Assembly: GCA_903825645.1 (NCBI GenBank)
Contig: CAIKBL010000015.1
Location: 1 to 55,933 of the forward strand
Direction of reading: 5' to 3'
Origin: an uncultured Pseudomonadota bacterium
GTDB taxonomy: Bacteria; Pseudomonadota; Gammaproteobacteria; Ga0077536
Length of the DNA stretch: 55,933 bases
Shown here piece by piece: positions 1 through 10,100 of the stretch. The notes under the pieces are model-generated. The model was given only the letters and a program-made list of their open reading frames with translations, made no database searches and had not been told where the DNA came from. A program made the translations under genes and the position numbers. Position 1 is the first letter of the stretch, and every line of letters begins with the position of its first letter.

Positions 1-1
1 A

Positions 2-382
2 GCCGGCGACTCCGCTCATCCAGCACCGCTGAAATCGCCGCATACTTGCCCACAATCACCGCTTCTAAATTATTTTCGCGACTCATCCAGACAGCAGATC
101 ACGTCTTTTCTTGAGCGGCAAGATAACTTACGCGTGCCGCCTAATGAAAAATCTGGAATTAAATTAGCCGACAGTGGAATGATGTTCTGTGTAGACGTTA
201 ATACCCTATATGATAAGGATTCGCGATTGAATGACGACGAATCGTCTCCGGTTGAGGAGCGGCGGCCATTTACTTACACATCCGTCACTTTGAAGACCGA
301 CCCGCTATCGATTCTCATGAAGTCGTTGTGCGAACAGACGATTATTCCGCGTCAAGAAGTCTTGCGCGAAGGAGCGCTCTGA
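2..382 (+). CDS. C-terminal part of a truncated protein of unknown function
   Basis: The reading frame is open from the left edge to the TGA at 380-382 with no stop, so this is probably the last ~126 residues of a gene whose start lies outside the window; a GTG at 134 could serve as an internal start if the gene is short. The tail is hydrophilic and mixed in charge, with no membrane segment, signal peptide or motif that I recognise. Its stop overlaps the start of the next gene (TGATG), which suggests translational coupling with the glycosyltransferase, so a role in polysaccharide or cell-surface synthesis is possible. That role is inferred only from context. Confidence 0.5.
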   Translation, partial: AGDSAHPAPLKSPHTCPQSPLLNYFRDSSRQQITSFLERQDNLRVPPNEKSGIKLADSGMMFCVDVNTLYDKDSRLNDDESSPVEERRPFTYTSVTLKTDPLSILMKSLCEQTIIPRQEVLREGAL

Positions 383-1608
383 TGAACAAAAAAATACTGA
401 TTATCACTCCCACACCTACTCATCCTCAAGACGCAGGCAATCGGGCAAGAATTTACCGCGTCATGGCGGCCCTCCTAAAAATGGGAAATGACGTGCATCT
501 TGCCTTCATTAAGCGCGAAAACGGCGACGAGGTTTCCATGCAGGCGCTATTGGGGCATAGATTTCATGCGGTCGAATATTCCCAACCATCCGCGCGATGG
601 ATGCGGCCCAAGGAAAAGCTGAAATCTCTTGGCAGGAATCTGAGCAGGTTCCTTGGGAAGACGCCAGTGGTTTGGCGGCTGTCCGCAATTGCGCATGAAT
701 TCTGCAAGGTAAATGATGCAGATAGCTACCCCTATAGAATTGACGATTGGTTCGACCAACAAACGTTGCCATCAATACGCGATTTACATCGCACAGAGAA
801 ATTCGATGTCGTCATCGCTGAGTATGTGTTTTTTTCAAAATATTTAGACGCGTTTGATACTAATGTTGCCAAAATAATAGATACACATGATGTTTTAACC
901 GACAGGCACAAGCTTTTTCTCAGGGCGGGAAAAGAACCGGAGTGGTTCTCGACTAGCATGGGTCAAGAAGCAAAGGGATTGAAGCGCGCCAACATAATCA
1001 TCGCAATCCAGGAGCACGACCGGGTATTTTTCGAAAAAATTTCGGGCAGACGGTCTATAACCGTGGGGCACCTTTTAGAGGTGAGTAACCTATACCGTAT
1101 AACTTCTCGTGGTAATCGAATTTTATTCATAGGATCCGGAAACAGGGTGAACGTCATCGCTATCGGATATTTCTTACAACATATTTTTTCGAAAATAAAA
1201 GAAAAGCTTCCGGATGCCACACTGCTCTTGGCTGGTCGGATATGCGACTCAGTGAGAGATGAGCCTGGACTTGTGAAGTTAGGTGTTGTTCAACACATTA
1301 ATGATGTCTACACCGAAGCCGATGTCGTCATCGCGCCGATGCAATTCGGCACGGGTCTAAATATTAAAGTTATCGAAGCACTCGGATATGGTATGCCGAT
1401 AGTCACAACTCCCAACGGCGCAAATGGAATAGAAGCGGATGATCCCCCTTATTTGATAGCCGATGGTCCGGAACAGTTTGCCCAAGCGGTTGTGCAGGTC
1501 TGCACCGATTCCGACTTGGCCGCAGGCATGTCTAGAGGAGCAATAGCGTACGCGGAATTATGGAACAAGCGCCAACTAGAAAGCCTGAAAGCAGCAATCA
1601 GTAGCTGA
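382..1608 (+). CDS. Glycosyltransferase, group 1 (GT-B fold)
   Basis: 408 residues. The N-terminus (MNKKILIITPTPTHPQDAGNRAR) has the beta-strand and Gly/Asn turn typical of the acceptor domain of GT-B enzymes. The C-terminal half carries the donor-sugar-binding pattern GTGLNIKVIEALGYGMPIV followed by TTPNGANGIE, as in GT4-like enzymes. It should transfer a sugar from a nucleotide donor to a growing glycan on the cytoplasmic side; donor and acceptor cannot be told. The ATG at 382 overlaps the upstream stop and has a GAAGGAG ribosome site about 7 nt upstream, which is why I prefer it to the in-frame ATG at 328. The coupled upstream partial gene suggests the end of a surface polysaccharide cluster lying mostly to the left. 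Confidence 0.82.
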   Translation: MNKKILIITPTPTHPQDAGNRARIYRVMAALLKMGNDVHLAFIKRENGDEVSMQALLGHRFHAVEYSQPSARWMRPKEKLKSLGRNLSRFLGKTPVVWRLSAIAHEFCKVNDADSYPYRIDDWFDQQTLPSIRDLHRTEKFDVVIAEYVFFSKYLDAFDTNVAKIIDTHDVLTDRHKLFLRAGKEPEWFSTSMGQEAKGLKRANIIIAIQEHDRVFFEKISGRRSITVGHLLEVSNLYRITSRGNRILFIGSGNRVNVIAIGYFLQHIFSKIKEKLPDATLLLAGRICDSVRDEPGLVKLGVVQHINDVYTEADVVIAPMQFGTGLNIKVIEALGYGMPIVTTPNGANGIEADDPPYLIADGPEQFAQAVVQVCTDSDLAAGMSRGAIAYAELWNKRQLESLKAAISS

Positions 1609-1781
1609 TGCCACGCTGGTCTATGTGGACAATAAGGATTGTTAGGAGAGCTAGTTTGATGAATTTGGACACCGGTATTCAGAGGTGCGGAATTCATAAG
1701 GAAGCCAAGACGTCATCACCCGGCAGCATTCAAGGCGCTGACGGCGATATGGGGTGGTCGGTGACCAACGCCAGATAAACG

Positions 1782-1820
1782 AAGGCCCGGGCAAATTTCG
1801 TGGCAGAAACCCCGGGCCTT
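1782..1820. terminator. Bidirectional terminator-like hairpin between convergent genes
   Basis: A perfect 10-bp inverted repeat, AAGGCCCGGG at 1782-1791 and CCCGGGCCTT at 1811-1820, separated by 19 nt. It sits between the ends of two convergent genes (1608 and 1888), the position expected of a shared terminator. There is no long T run on either side, so intrinsic termination may be weak. The rest of the 1609-1887 gap shows nothing else. Confidence 0.55.
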
Positions 1821-1887
1821 CTCTACGCGTCAGCCTGACGGCCAATGCGCAACTACGAGAATAGGCAGCGTCTCAGTTCTTCCATGG

Positions 1888-2679
1888 TCAGAGATCTTCG
1901 ATCAGTCGAAAACCATTGAAGTTGAAACGCTTCGGCGTCGTGTAGCGAATGTGGTAATTCACACGGAGTTCGCCGGCGAAACTGTGCCATGAACCGCCGC
2001 GCGCATAGTGCCGACTACAGGTCTCATCGCAACCGTCCGTCCATTGCCACACATTGCCTAGCATGTCGTACAGGCCATAAGGGTTGGGGGCGAAACTGCC
2101 GACCGGCGCAGTCTTCTTGCCATCCCACTGGCTGCCACAATCAACACAATTGGCGTGCCCGACATCCAGATCATCCTCGCCATGACCCGAGCCTGTCTTC
2201 GCATTGACCCAATAATAGTCAGTCGTGGTATCGCCCAGCGTCGCGTATTCCCATTCTGCCTCGCTGGGCAACCTGTAGTGGTGTCGTGTCGTTTGATTAA
2301 CGAAACGGATAAAGGCTTGCGCATCCGCCCAGGTCACATTGATGACCGGACGTCGACCGCGTCCCCACCCTTCATCGTTGGGCGAATAGCCATTGCAGCC
2401 ACCGATCGCAACACACGCGTCCCATTGTTCAAAAGTCACGGCGTATTTCCCCATGCGCCAAGGCTTGTTCGGTATTTTGACCATGTCGGCCTGGATCGCA
2501 CGGAGCCGTGCCTCGGCGTCTTTTACGTTATGCAGGTCGGCCGCGCCCACCGACCAAACGAGGCAACTCCACAAGCCACCTGACAAGCCAATAAACCGAC
2601 GCCAGGCAATGCGGCGCCCCCCCGACCCGCGGTGGGCGCGCGACAAGGCAGCTAGTCGCCTGACAGACACGTCACTCAT
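1888..2679 (-). CDS. Secreted formylglycine-generating-enzyme-like (FGE-sulfatase/SUMF1 domain) protein
   Basis: 263 residues from the ATG at 2679, which has GGAGG 7 nt upstream; a GTG four codons earlier is also in frame but overlaps that ribosome site. After a twin-Arg-rich N-terminus and a hydrophobic segment (FIGLSGGLWSCLVWSVGAA, likely signal peptide) comes one FGE-sulfatase domain: the MGKYAVTFEQWDAC opening, PVINVTWADAQAF, RLPSEAEWEYA, NPYGLYDMLGNVWQW, YARGGSWHS and the closing NGFRLIEDL are the usual family blocks. In most bacteria such proteins are not sulfatase activators but surface or stress-related modules, often near kinases. I do not see the catalytic cysteine pair of true FGE clearly, so an enzymatic role is uncertain. 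It stands alone, convergent with the glycosyltransferase. Confidence 0.8.
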   Translation of the reverse strand: MSDVSVRRLAALSRAHRGSGGRRIAWRRFIGLSGGLWSCLVWSVGAADLHNVKDAEARLRAIQADMVKIPNKPWRMGKYAVTFEQWDACVAIGGCNGYSPNDEGWGRGRRPVINVTWADAQAFIRFVNQTTRHHYRLPSEAEWEYATLGDTTTDYYWVNAKTGSGHGEDDLDVGHANCVDCGSQWDGKKTAPVGSFAPNPYGLYDMLGNVWQWTDGCDETCSRHYARGGSWHSFAGELRVNYHIRYTTPKRFNFNGFRLIEDL

Positions 2680-2723
2680 CAAATCCTCCACGGCAACGTC
2701 GACTGAACGACGTTGCTGAACGG

Positions 2724-3767
2724 TTACGACTTGCCGGTTTTTCCACGCGGCGACGCGGGCCGCTTCGGCGCCGTTTTCTTTGTCCCGCCTTTTTTCACCC
2801 CGTCACGGGACCAGACTGAACGCGCACCCGTCGCGGGCGGCGCCATGAAGGCTTCACCCCGATTGCCGGGTCCCGGCTCCGGGATTGGTCGGCCACTATC
2901 GCGCCATTCAACGGCCGCCGGAAAGCCGAAGGTCTCTGCATATCTTTTGAACCACAGGCCTTCCGGAGAATGGCGGGTGATGCCGTCGAACAGAGTAGCC
3001 AGCCGCTGCGTTTGTTCAAGCCCCATCTGCTCGACGGCCTGGTTGATGACGAGTTTCAGCATCATCAACTGATTCTTAGGCACCCCGGCAATCCGGTCGG
3101 CGAGTTTCGCCACCGCCGCATCCAGCTTCGCCAGCGGTGCCACGTCGGTCGCCAAGCCCCATTCAAAGGCTTGTTTTCCGTTGATGAGATCACCCGTAAA
3201 CATGAGTTGCTTGGCCCGCATGGCACCCAGCCGGTAGACCCACATCGCGGGGCTCGGACACCCCCAGACCCGCACCGGCATGTAACCGATGCGCGCCTTG
3301 TCCTCCATGACGATAAAGTCGCAACATGTGGCGATGTCGCTGCCGCCGGCCGCCGCATAGCCATGGACGCGTGCGATGGTCGGTTTATAGGAGCGCCACA
3401 GACTCATGAAATCTTCCGTATTTTTTTTCATGAACTGGTAATCGAGCATCGGATCCCAGGGCAACGGCTGGGTGATGTCGTGGGTGGTGTCGCCTTCGGC
3501 GTATTCCTTCAAATCGTAGCCCGCGCAGAAGGCCTTACCCGCACCCCGAATCACGATGACATGGACGCGATCATCGGCATTCGCGGCCTCAACCGCTTGG
3601 CGGATTTCACCCGGCATGGCGTCATTGATGGCATTGAGACGGTCGGGTCGATTGAGCGTCAGGGTGGCGATTCGACCGGAAACCGCGCAGGTCAACGTCG
3701 AATACACCTGGTCCGCGAGCACTGGGGGCCGGCGACTGCGCGCCGTACTGGCTGTTTTTTTGATCAT
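2724..3767 (-). CDS. Crotonase-superfamily protein (enoyl-CoA hydratase/isomerase-like) with basic tails
   Basis: 347 residues, longer than the usual ~260. The crotonase core runs from about residue 20 to 290: [14 protein letters not shown], the first oxyanion-hole block [16 protein letters not shown] and the second [17 protein letters not shown]. The two catalytic glutamates of enoyl-CoA hydratase are not conserved: the first position is Asp (GGSDIA) and the second falls in MPVRVWG rather than PEI. The reaction is therefore probably not simple hydration; isomerase, hydrolase or dehalogenase-type chemistry on an acyl-CoA is possible. Both ends are unusual: a Lys/Arg/Ser-rich N-terminus and a ~35-residue Lys/Pro/Ala tail resembling histone-like tails. 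It is transcribed divergently from the next gene across a 99-bp gap. Confidence 0.85.
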   Translation of the reverse strand: MIKKTASTARSRRPPVLADQVYSTLTCAVSGRIATLTLNRPDRLNAINDAMPGEIRQAVEAANADDRVHVIVIRGAGKAFCAGYDLKEYAEGDTTHDITQPLPWDPMLDYQFMKKNTEDFMSLWRSYKPTIARVHGYAAAGGSDIATCCDFIVMEDKARIGYMPVRVWGCPSPAMWVYRLGAMRAKQLMFTGDLINGKQAFEWGLATDVAPLAKLDAAVAKLADRIAGVPKNQLMMLKLVINQAVEQMGLEQTQRLATLFDGITRHSPEGLWFKRYAETFGFPAAVEWRDSGRPIPEPGPGNRGEAFMAPPATGARSVWSRDGVKKGGTKKTAPKRPASPRGKTGKS

Positions 3768-3866
3768 CCTGCTCTCCCTTTCATTGCAATGCCGACACGC
3801 TATACCGCGGGCCCGCGCCGGCGACCATGGTAGACTCCTCAGGGCTATACCGTCACCGGAAAGTCA

Positions 3867-5447
3867 ATGCTAGCGCCGTCGAACGAACCGTTACCCGAAG
3901 CCGTCGCCCTCCTTCGCCTCGTGTGCGATTTCTTGGCGGCACTGAACAGTCCGGAAGAGGGCGCACGCTTCCATCGCCTGCATGCACCGGAAGCGCTGTT
4001 GCCGACGGATGCCGGCATTCTGCCGGCCGGCGAGATTCCGCGTGACGATTTCGCCGCGGCCCATCGTGCTCGATCGACGCGCGGCGCGCCCACCCTGCCC
4101 ATCTTTTCAGATCCGCGGTTGCGGCAAGTCACGGCATCAGCCCCATCGCCCGATCACGCTGTTGCCTGGTTTGAAATCGCGGCGGGCGACACCCCGCAGA
4201 CCCTATACCTTGCGCTGGGGGTGCGTGGAGAAGGCGCGACGTTGCGCATTGGCTGGGCGACGCTGGCCAAACAGATCGTCAACTGGACCTACGCGGACGG
4301 CCATTTGCACACGCTGGGCGACTATGCCCGCCTCCACCGCTGCGAGCCGACCGCCCCGCGAGCCTTCATCGATGCGAGCTATTTCCGGCTCTACTGGCGG
4401 GCACCGGTCGTGTTCAACACGTTGCCGGGTGCACGCTTCAGCTGCCAGATGAGCAGTGCCTGCTGCAAACATGATTTCGAGATCTTCCTGCCCCCCGATG
4501 CCCAACGGTTGATCGACGCCATGCCTTGGGGCACCCTGCAGCCCGACTTGCAGGGCACACAGCTCCCGTTGCGCGCAGATGGCACGCTCCAGCTGAAAAA
4601 AAATAACGAAAGCTGCCGCTTCCTGGGTACCCGCGGACAGTGCCTGATCCACCAAACGCTGGGGCGTCAACCGTTTAGTCCCTGTGCGGTGTTTCCGTTT
4701 GTCTTCGCCCAGACCCCGGAAGGGATCGCGGTTAGTCTCAGCCAAATTTGCGGCGCGGTGCGCGGCGGTCTGGGGGTCTCTCCCCACGCGCGCGAAGACG
4801 ATTTGCGCGAACGCCTCGCGCAAGTCGAGCTGGTCCAGCCGGAGCGCTTTCGACTCGGGCCCGCACAATATATCGCCTGGGAAGACTTTCGGGATATCGA
4901 AAAAACCCTCTATGAAATTCTGGAGGCGCGCACCTATCCGCTGCGGACGAGGCTCTACCTCGGCAGCAGACTGCTCCGCGCACTCCAAAACCAGGCGCCC
5001 CTCGACCCGGAGGGGTGGGCCAAGGAAAGCCCCGCTGCGATCACGCCTGAGCTCCGCGCGCACCTGCATGACATGATCGGCCGCATCCTGCTCTGGGATC
5101 GGGCCACCTTGCGCCACCTTGCCGCAGAGCCCCCTGCCGATCTGGCCACACGGGAAATACAGGAGGAGGCGATCATCGTCCAGATCTTGCACAACACCCT
5201 GCATGCCAAGGTGTATTCCTATCCCTACGATCTGACCACCGCGCACAACTTCATGATCGTCCTGTACCTGGTCGCCCTGAGTATCCAGGCGGCCGTGCCG
5301 GGCCCCCTCACGGGCCCACTCTGGCAGGAATTAGGCTCATTGGGCGTTCATGGACTGCTGAAAAGCGTTCTCCACACCGGCGTACCGGACGGATTTCGTG
5401 TCCTGTTTGGCACCCCTGAGTTTGGCGAGTGGCTACTTGTCGCCTGA
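3867..5447 (+). CDS. Large YkgJ-like (metal-chelating CxxxxxCC) protein
   Basis: 526 residues, no signal peptide or clear membrane segment. The central part has the cysteine layout of the YkgJ zinc/iron-chelating family: C193, CC199-200, then CRFLG (C250), QCLIH (C259) and SPCAVFPF (C273), with a further C295. YkgJ proteins are normally 90-250 residues, so the ~190-residue N-terminal and ~230-residue C-terminal regions are extra; I recognise no domain in them. Family knowledge suggests binding of a Zn or Fe ion or cluster; the function is unknown. The start at 3867 gives the full frame; the ribosome site is modest (CGGAAAG). dgkA follows immediately, its start lying 28 nt beyond the stop, so the two may be cotranscribed. 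Confidence 0.7.
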   Translation: MLAPSNEPLPEAVALLRLVCDFLAALNSPEEGARFHRLHAPEALLPTDAGILPAGEIPRDDFAAAHRARSTRGAPTLPIFSDPRLRQVTASAPSPDHAVAWFEIAAGDTPQTLYLALGVRGEGATLRIGWATLAKQIVNWTYADGHLHTLGDYARLHRCEPTAPRAFIDASYFRLYWRAPVVFNTLPGARFSCQMSSACCKHDFEIFLPPDAQRLIDAMPWGTLQPDLQGTQLPLRADGTLQLKKNNESCRFLGTRGQCLIHQTLGRQPFSPCAVFPFVFAQTPEGIAVSLSQICGAVRGGLGVSPHAREDDLRERLAQVELVQPERFRLGPAQYIAWEDFRDIEKTLYEILEARTYPLRTRLYLGSRLLRALQNQAPLDPEGWAKESPAAITPELRAHLHDMIGRILLWDRATLRHLAAEPPADLATREIQEEAIIVQILHNTLHAKVYSYPYDLTTAHNFMIVLYLVALSIQAAVPGPLTGPLWQELGSLGVHGLLKSVLHTGVPDGFRVLFGTPEFGEWLLVA

Positions 5448-5475
5448 ACCTGACACCGCCACGCCGGGTCCGGTG

Positions 5476-5859
5476 ATGGCCAGCAAAAGAACGGGTTGGG
5501 ACCGCTTATGGCACGCCACCGGATACTCGCTCGCGGGCCTGCGGGCCTGCTGGCAACATGAGGCGGCCTTTCGGCAGGAATGCGCCCTCGCCGCCGTCCT
5601 CGTTCCGCTCGCCGGCTGGCTGGGTCGCTCGATGCTGGAATATCTTGTGCTCATCGGGCCACTGTTCTTCGTGCTGAGCATGGAGCTACTCAACAGCGCC
5701 ATTGAAGCGCTGGCCGATCGCTTCGGCCCAGAGCACCATGTGCTGAGCGGGCGCGCGAAAGATCTGGGTTCGGCGGCCGTATTGGTCGCCCTGGGACTAC
5801 TCGGGATGTGCTGGACCGCCGTCCTCTGGGAACACGCGCGTGATCGCCTGCTGGGCTAG
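5476..5859 (+). CDS. dgkA: Diacylglycerol kinase
   Basis: 127 residues, the usual size. Small integral membrane enzyme of the inner membrane that phosphorylates diacylglycerol to phosphatidic acid, recycling the lipid released when phosphoglycerol head groups are transferred to periplasmic glucans. Signature blocks are present: RQECALAA, SMELLNSAIEALADR and LSGRAKDLGSAAV, which hold the catalytic Glu and metal-binding Glu/Asn, followed by a third membrane segment ending at WTAVLWEHARDR. I take the ATG at 5476 because an in-frame GTG at 5398 would put 26 non-homologous residues in overlap with the upstream gene. The stop lies 3 nt from the end of the convergent kinase gene, with no room for a separate terminator. 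Confidence 0.92.
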   Translation: MASKRTGWDRLWHATGYSLAGLRACWQHEAAFRQECALAAVLVPLAGWLGRSMLEYLVLIGPLFFVLSMELLNSAIEALADRFGPEHHVLSGRAKDLGSAAVLVALGLLGMCWTAVLWEHARDRLLG

Positions 5860-5862
5860 CCG

Positions 5863-7164
5863 CTAAACCGTCCGCAGCGCCCGGGCCAATTCCTTGGTGG
5901 TCGCGCGCAGCCGATCGGTCAGCACCGACTGGAAGGCCTTACCGAATCGCAGTTGGCACGGGAGGGCGGCCCATTCCTTGAAGTCGCGTTCAATTCTGAG
6001 CACGGTGGTATCGCGATTCGCGAGAAACGTCGCACTCCGCACCGAAGGGGCCAGATATTCGAGCTCACCAAAGCATTCCCCGGCTTCCAAATCGCGCAGC
6101 CGCACCCCGTTGATGACCATCGAGACTGCCCCCTCGACGATCACAAAAAAGCCTTTGTCGCGGTCGCCCTCAGAACAAATGGCGGCGCCCAGCGCAAAGC
6201 GCTCCCAGGTACTGGCCTTATTGATTTCCTTCAGATCGTTCGCGGGGAAGCCCGCAAAAAACGCCAATGCACCAATACTTTCGACTTTCTGCGCATCGCT
6301 CAGCACCATCGGCAGATTACGGGTGTCGTTCAGCACCAAATCCATATCGGCGACGAGCTCGGCACCGGTGCGATAGCGTCGGACGAGATCTTTTTCCAGC
6401 ATCTTGCGCAGGATGCGCCATAACAGATCGGGCACATCCTGTCGGATATCCGTCAGCGGGGGGGGATCTTCGTGGAGCACCTTCTGGATCAGGCCTGACA
6501 AGCCCTTGGCGGCGAACGGCGGTGCCCCGGCTAACATCTCGTAGAGCACCGCACCGAGCGAGAATAAGTCGGACTGGGCTGAAATGTCCTGATCTCGGGC
6601 CTGTTCGGGGGACATGTAAAGCGGCGAGCCGAACCAGCCCACAATCTGCGTCTGGTCAACACCGAGGCGGCACGCAATACCGAAATCACCGATTTTCGCG
6701 ACCCCTTCCTTGGTCAGCATAACATTCGCCGGCTTGATATCCCGATGTAGAACCCCATGCGTATGGGCGTAATCCAGAGCATCTGCCGTTTGTCGCACGA
6801 TGCGCATCACCGTGGGGATCGGCAGCAAGTTCTCCTTGCTACAGTAATTACGCAGGGTATCTCCGCCCTCGATGTACTCCATGACCATGTAAGGTTGATT
6901 GTTGTCTTCACCGGCCTCATAGACCTTCAGGACATTCGGATGATCGAGGCGCCCCGCCGAGCGCGCCTCGTTGATGAACATCCGGCGTGCCGTACTCTGG
7001 GTGCTTTCCTCATCCGTATTGGTCGCCACCTTGATCGCCACCGGCCGGTCGACGTACGGATCGTGCCCCCGATAAACGACCCCCATGGCGCCGCGTCCGA
7101 GGACCTCAAGCAAATCGTATTTGCCGATTTTTTTAGGTATTTCGGTCACGGGATTCCAGCGCAA
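5863..7164 (-). CDS. Ser/Thr protein kinase with C-terminal cyclic-nucleotide-binding domain (kinase 1)
   Basis: 433 residues and no membrane segment, so cytosolic, unlike the usual membrane-anchored PknB type. Kinase domain about 14-280: glycine loop GRGAMGVVY, catalytic Lys45 (VAIK), HRDIKPANV with Asp142, DFG 160-162, and SPE at 185-187 in place of APE. A cNMP-binding/CRP-type domain covers about 298-415 with AGECFGELEYL and RSAT, matching the phosphate-binding cassette residues (Glu, Arg, Ser) that contact cAMP or cGMP. The start overlaps the end of the upstream PilZ/DUF1631 gene by 32 bp, so translation is probably coupled; a GTG at 7149 is an alternative start. It is the most canonical of three paralogues in this window. 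Ligand and substrates are unknown. Confidence 0.88.
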   Translation of the reverse strand: MRWNPVTEIPKKIGKYDLLEVLGRGAMGVVYRGHDPYVDRPVAIKVATNTDEESTQSTARRMFINEARSAGRLDHPNVLKVYEAGEDNNQPYMVMEYIEGGDTLRNYCSKENLLPIPTVMRIVRQTADALDYAHTHGVLHRDIKPANVMLTKEGVAKIGDFGIACRLGVDQTQIVGWFGSPLYMSPEQARDQDISAQSDLFSLGAVLYEMLAGAPPFAAKGLSGLIQKVLHEDPPPLTDIRQDVPDLLWRILRKMLEKDLVRRYRTGAELVADMDLVLNDTRNLPMVLSDAQKVESIGALAFFAGFPANDLKEINKASTWERFALGAAICSEGDRDKGFFVIVEGAVSMVINGVRLRDLEAGECFGELEYLAPSVRSATFLANRDTTVLRIERDFKEWAALPCQLRFGKAFQSVLTDRLRATTKELARALRTV

Positions 7165-10100
7165 GTCGGGTGGTACGGGAGGTGTCGTGGATAAAATCCA
7201 CTTTCATCTCACTCAGGAGACCGCTTGCCCCGGCGTCACCGTGGGTGCTCGCGATGGTCTGCTTGCCCATGAAGTGGGCCAGCTCATTAATCGATTTGGC
7301 CACGGCGAGTACATTCGGATCATGACGTGCATCCGTCGTGTAGTTACCCGGTAGTCCCACGAAATCCACGGCAAGCTCGCGCAGATATTCAAAATCACCC
7401 TGCCCGGCGCCGAATTCGCCGAGGGCAAATCTGCAGCCGAATTCGCGCAAGGTATTGATAAAATTGCCGGCTTCGGCAAGTCGGGCCTTGGCGGCTTTGT
7501 CATCGAGTTCAAAGCAGATTCTGGCGGGTGGCACGCTGGTTTCCATCAATTCGTTGATCACCTTATCGGCAAGATCTGTTGCTTCCAAAGCCGCAGGGGA
7601 CAACGGAATCACAAAACCACTGAATTTCTGGCAGTCGGCATCATGCGTGGCGACCCAACGCAGCGTCTCCCGAAGCGTCCACAAATCCATGTCATAACTG
7701 TGCGGGGAGCCCCGAGACGCCTGCGCAAACAAGTCCCACGGCAGCAGTTTGCCGTTGCGATCTTTAGCACTCACCAGCACACGAGCGACCGGCGCGGTGC
7801 GCTTGTTCATCGGGCGCATTTCATGACACAGCAGAGAGAGACGTTGCCGCGTCACCGCTTTGTCCACATAGGCGCGTATTTGCTCGAGTTGCTGGCGTTT
7901 TTTGGTGTCCGACCCGGCCACATAGACCGGATCAACGCCCTGCGTACGGGCTATTCCCGTCGCCTCATGGGCGGCATTGATCAGGGCCTCCGCCTGTTGC
8001 AAGCTGATGTCCGCCACTGCAATGCCTGCCATGGCGCGGGGTTCAAATTCCAGCCCGACGGCGAGCTGTTGTTCTTGAATTTTCGCGACGAGCGCCTGCA
8101 CCTGACGCAACGTCGACTCGAGGCCGCCTTCGGTCCAGAAAATGCCCCACTCGCCCCCGCCCAGCCGGCCTATTTTGACCTTAACCACGCCAAAGGTCGC
8201 CACAAGCTCCTGACTGACTGTCCTGATCAACTCATCGCCGGTCGCGGTCCCGAATTGCTCGTTGACGGCCTTCAGGTTGTCGACCGCAAGCTCACACAAC
8301 ACCGCGCCGGTCGCGTCCTGAGGGGCTTCCTCGAACCACGTGTCCACTGCCTGCGCAAAGGCCGCACGGGTCAGCAGCCCCGTCAGCGGATCGCGGGCGG
8401 CGCGCATCACAATCTCTTCATGAAACCCGGTCACCACCCCAAATATCGCCCGATCGACGGCGTTTTGCTCGTCATGGGGCAGGATTTGAATCAGACCGCG
8501 CCGCAAATACACGGCGACCTGCTGCAAGGTCATGGAGACCGATTTCTGGCCCTGAGCATCCGCAAAGATGAAGGGATTAAAATCATCCCCGATCCACGCC
8601 AAGGTCACCGTATAGGGGGCTGCGGTATTCGCATTCATCACCACGACATCGCCGGGCTGTAAGGCCTTGGCGCGCGCAACCCAACGCTGCAACTCGTCCG
8701 GGAATTTCGGCTCCGCCGGGCGCGCTTCATTGCGCCGCTCTCGACGCTCACGCACGATATTTTGTTGCGCTTCAGCGCCGCCCACTATCGCGCGAATGTT
8801 CTGTTCGAACACGGTGCGCTGCCGCTCAAGATAACCATCGAGCTCCGCCACCAACGGCGCGACCACCGCCGGCTCGCCGTCGTAAGACAGATTGACGTCG
8901 TCGGTCATCTCCCGCAGCCGCGCCTCCAGGTGCAGCCCCTCCCCATCCGGGAGGCTCTCGGTCACCGCCACCCGGTCGATGAGTTGTCGCAACGGGTGCT
9001 GTTCGCTCTCAAAAAAAGTCGGGTCGACAATGGCCGCTTGATGCACCGGTCCCTGTAAACGTCGGAGGTTGCCCTTGGCGAATTCGCCTACGCGCGTGTC
9101 ACTGAGTAGCGACTGAAAAAGCCCCACGACAATGTCGATCGCATCACTTTCGGCCTGACCCACCGCCATCGAATCCTGGCCATGGGTCCGAAGGGTTTCG
9201 CTTATCTGCGCCTTGATCACATCCGCGGGCATCAAATCGGGCGCCGCGACGCCGGTCATCTGCGTGCGCAAATCTCGCAGGCCGTCGACCACCTGGGCGG
9301 TCGAATACGCAGGTGGCGCCGTCGTGGCAGCTGGTACGAGTTGCCGGCGCAACGCAAGCTGACTTTGTGCCGCCGACATTGCCCGGCGAAGCTCTGGCCG
9401 GGGGGGAGCGCCGCCCATCCCGCCACCAAAAGGCGCCTCACCGCCCATGCCGATCCCGGGCCCGCCGAGCGCCGCGGGATCCCAAGACTGCTGGGTCCAC
9501 GTATTCGCGAAAGCACCGGGCGGGCCGGTATTCGCATAGCGATCAGCATGGGCGGGCTCTCCCGCCCCGCGCCGGGCAGTACTCGTGCTTTTTTTGATAT
9601 CGAATTTTTCGGGCTCGACGATCGGCAGAATATTGTGTTGCACCAAAAGCGTGTTGATCTCTTCATAGAGTCGCGGCAGGTGTTGCTCGAGCAGCTTGCG
9701 CAGTGACTGATAGGCAATATCGATGACTGAAAAATCGTCAAAAAAATCCTGCAGTAGCTCAGCGAATATGTTGCAAACCACCATCGGGCCGATGGGATTG
9801 TTGGTGTTGTCAATCTCCCGGCGGGCGAGAAAAGAAAGGCGCTTGTTGAGATCGTAGAGCGCCGCCCGGCACTGACTTTCCAGCTCGGCAGCCACCTCAG
9901 AGACGGTCAGGAATTCCTCAAAATCATTTTTATCGATGAGCGACAGCTCCGCGTCACTCGCCGTCTCGTTTCGATCTTTGACCCGCAACGGATCGTCCAG
10001 CATGGCAATGCCCCGGGTGAGCAATCCCGGGAACCCTGCGGCAAGTGCCGCGCTCTGCGCACGGAGCACATTTTGCGCGTCGACCAACATCCGTTGCTCG

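Noticed and set aside
4203-5246. Minus-strand frame of 347 codons
   Set aside because: Antisense to the YkgJ-like gene, whose cysteine motif is clearly coding on the plus strand; no domain seen in this one.
7643-8662. Long plus-strand frame of 339 codons
   Set aside because: It lies opposite the PilZ/DUF1631 gene, has no ribosome site or domain, and its composition is that expected of the antisense of a GC-rich gene.
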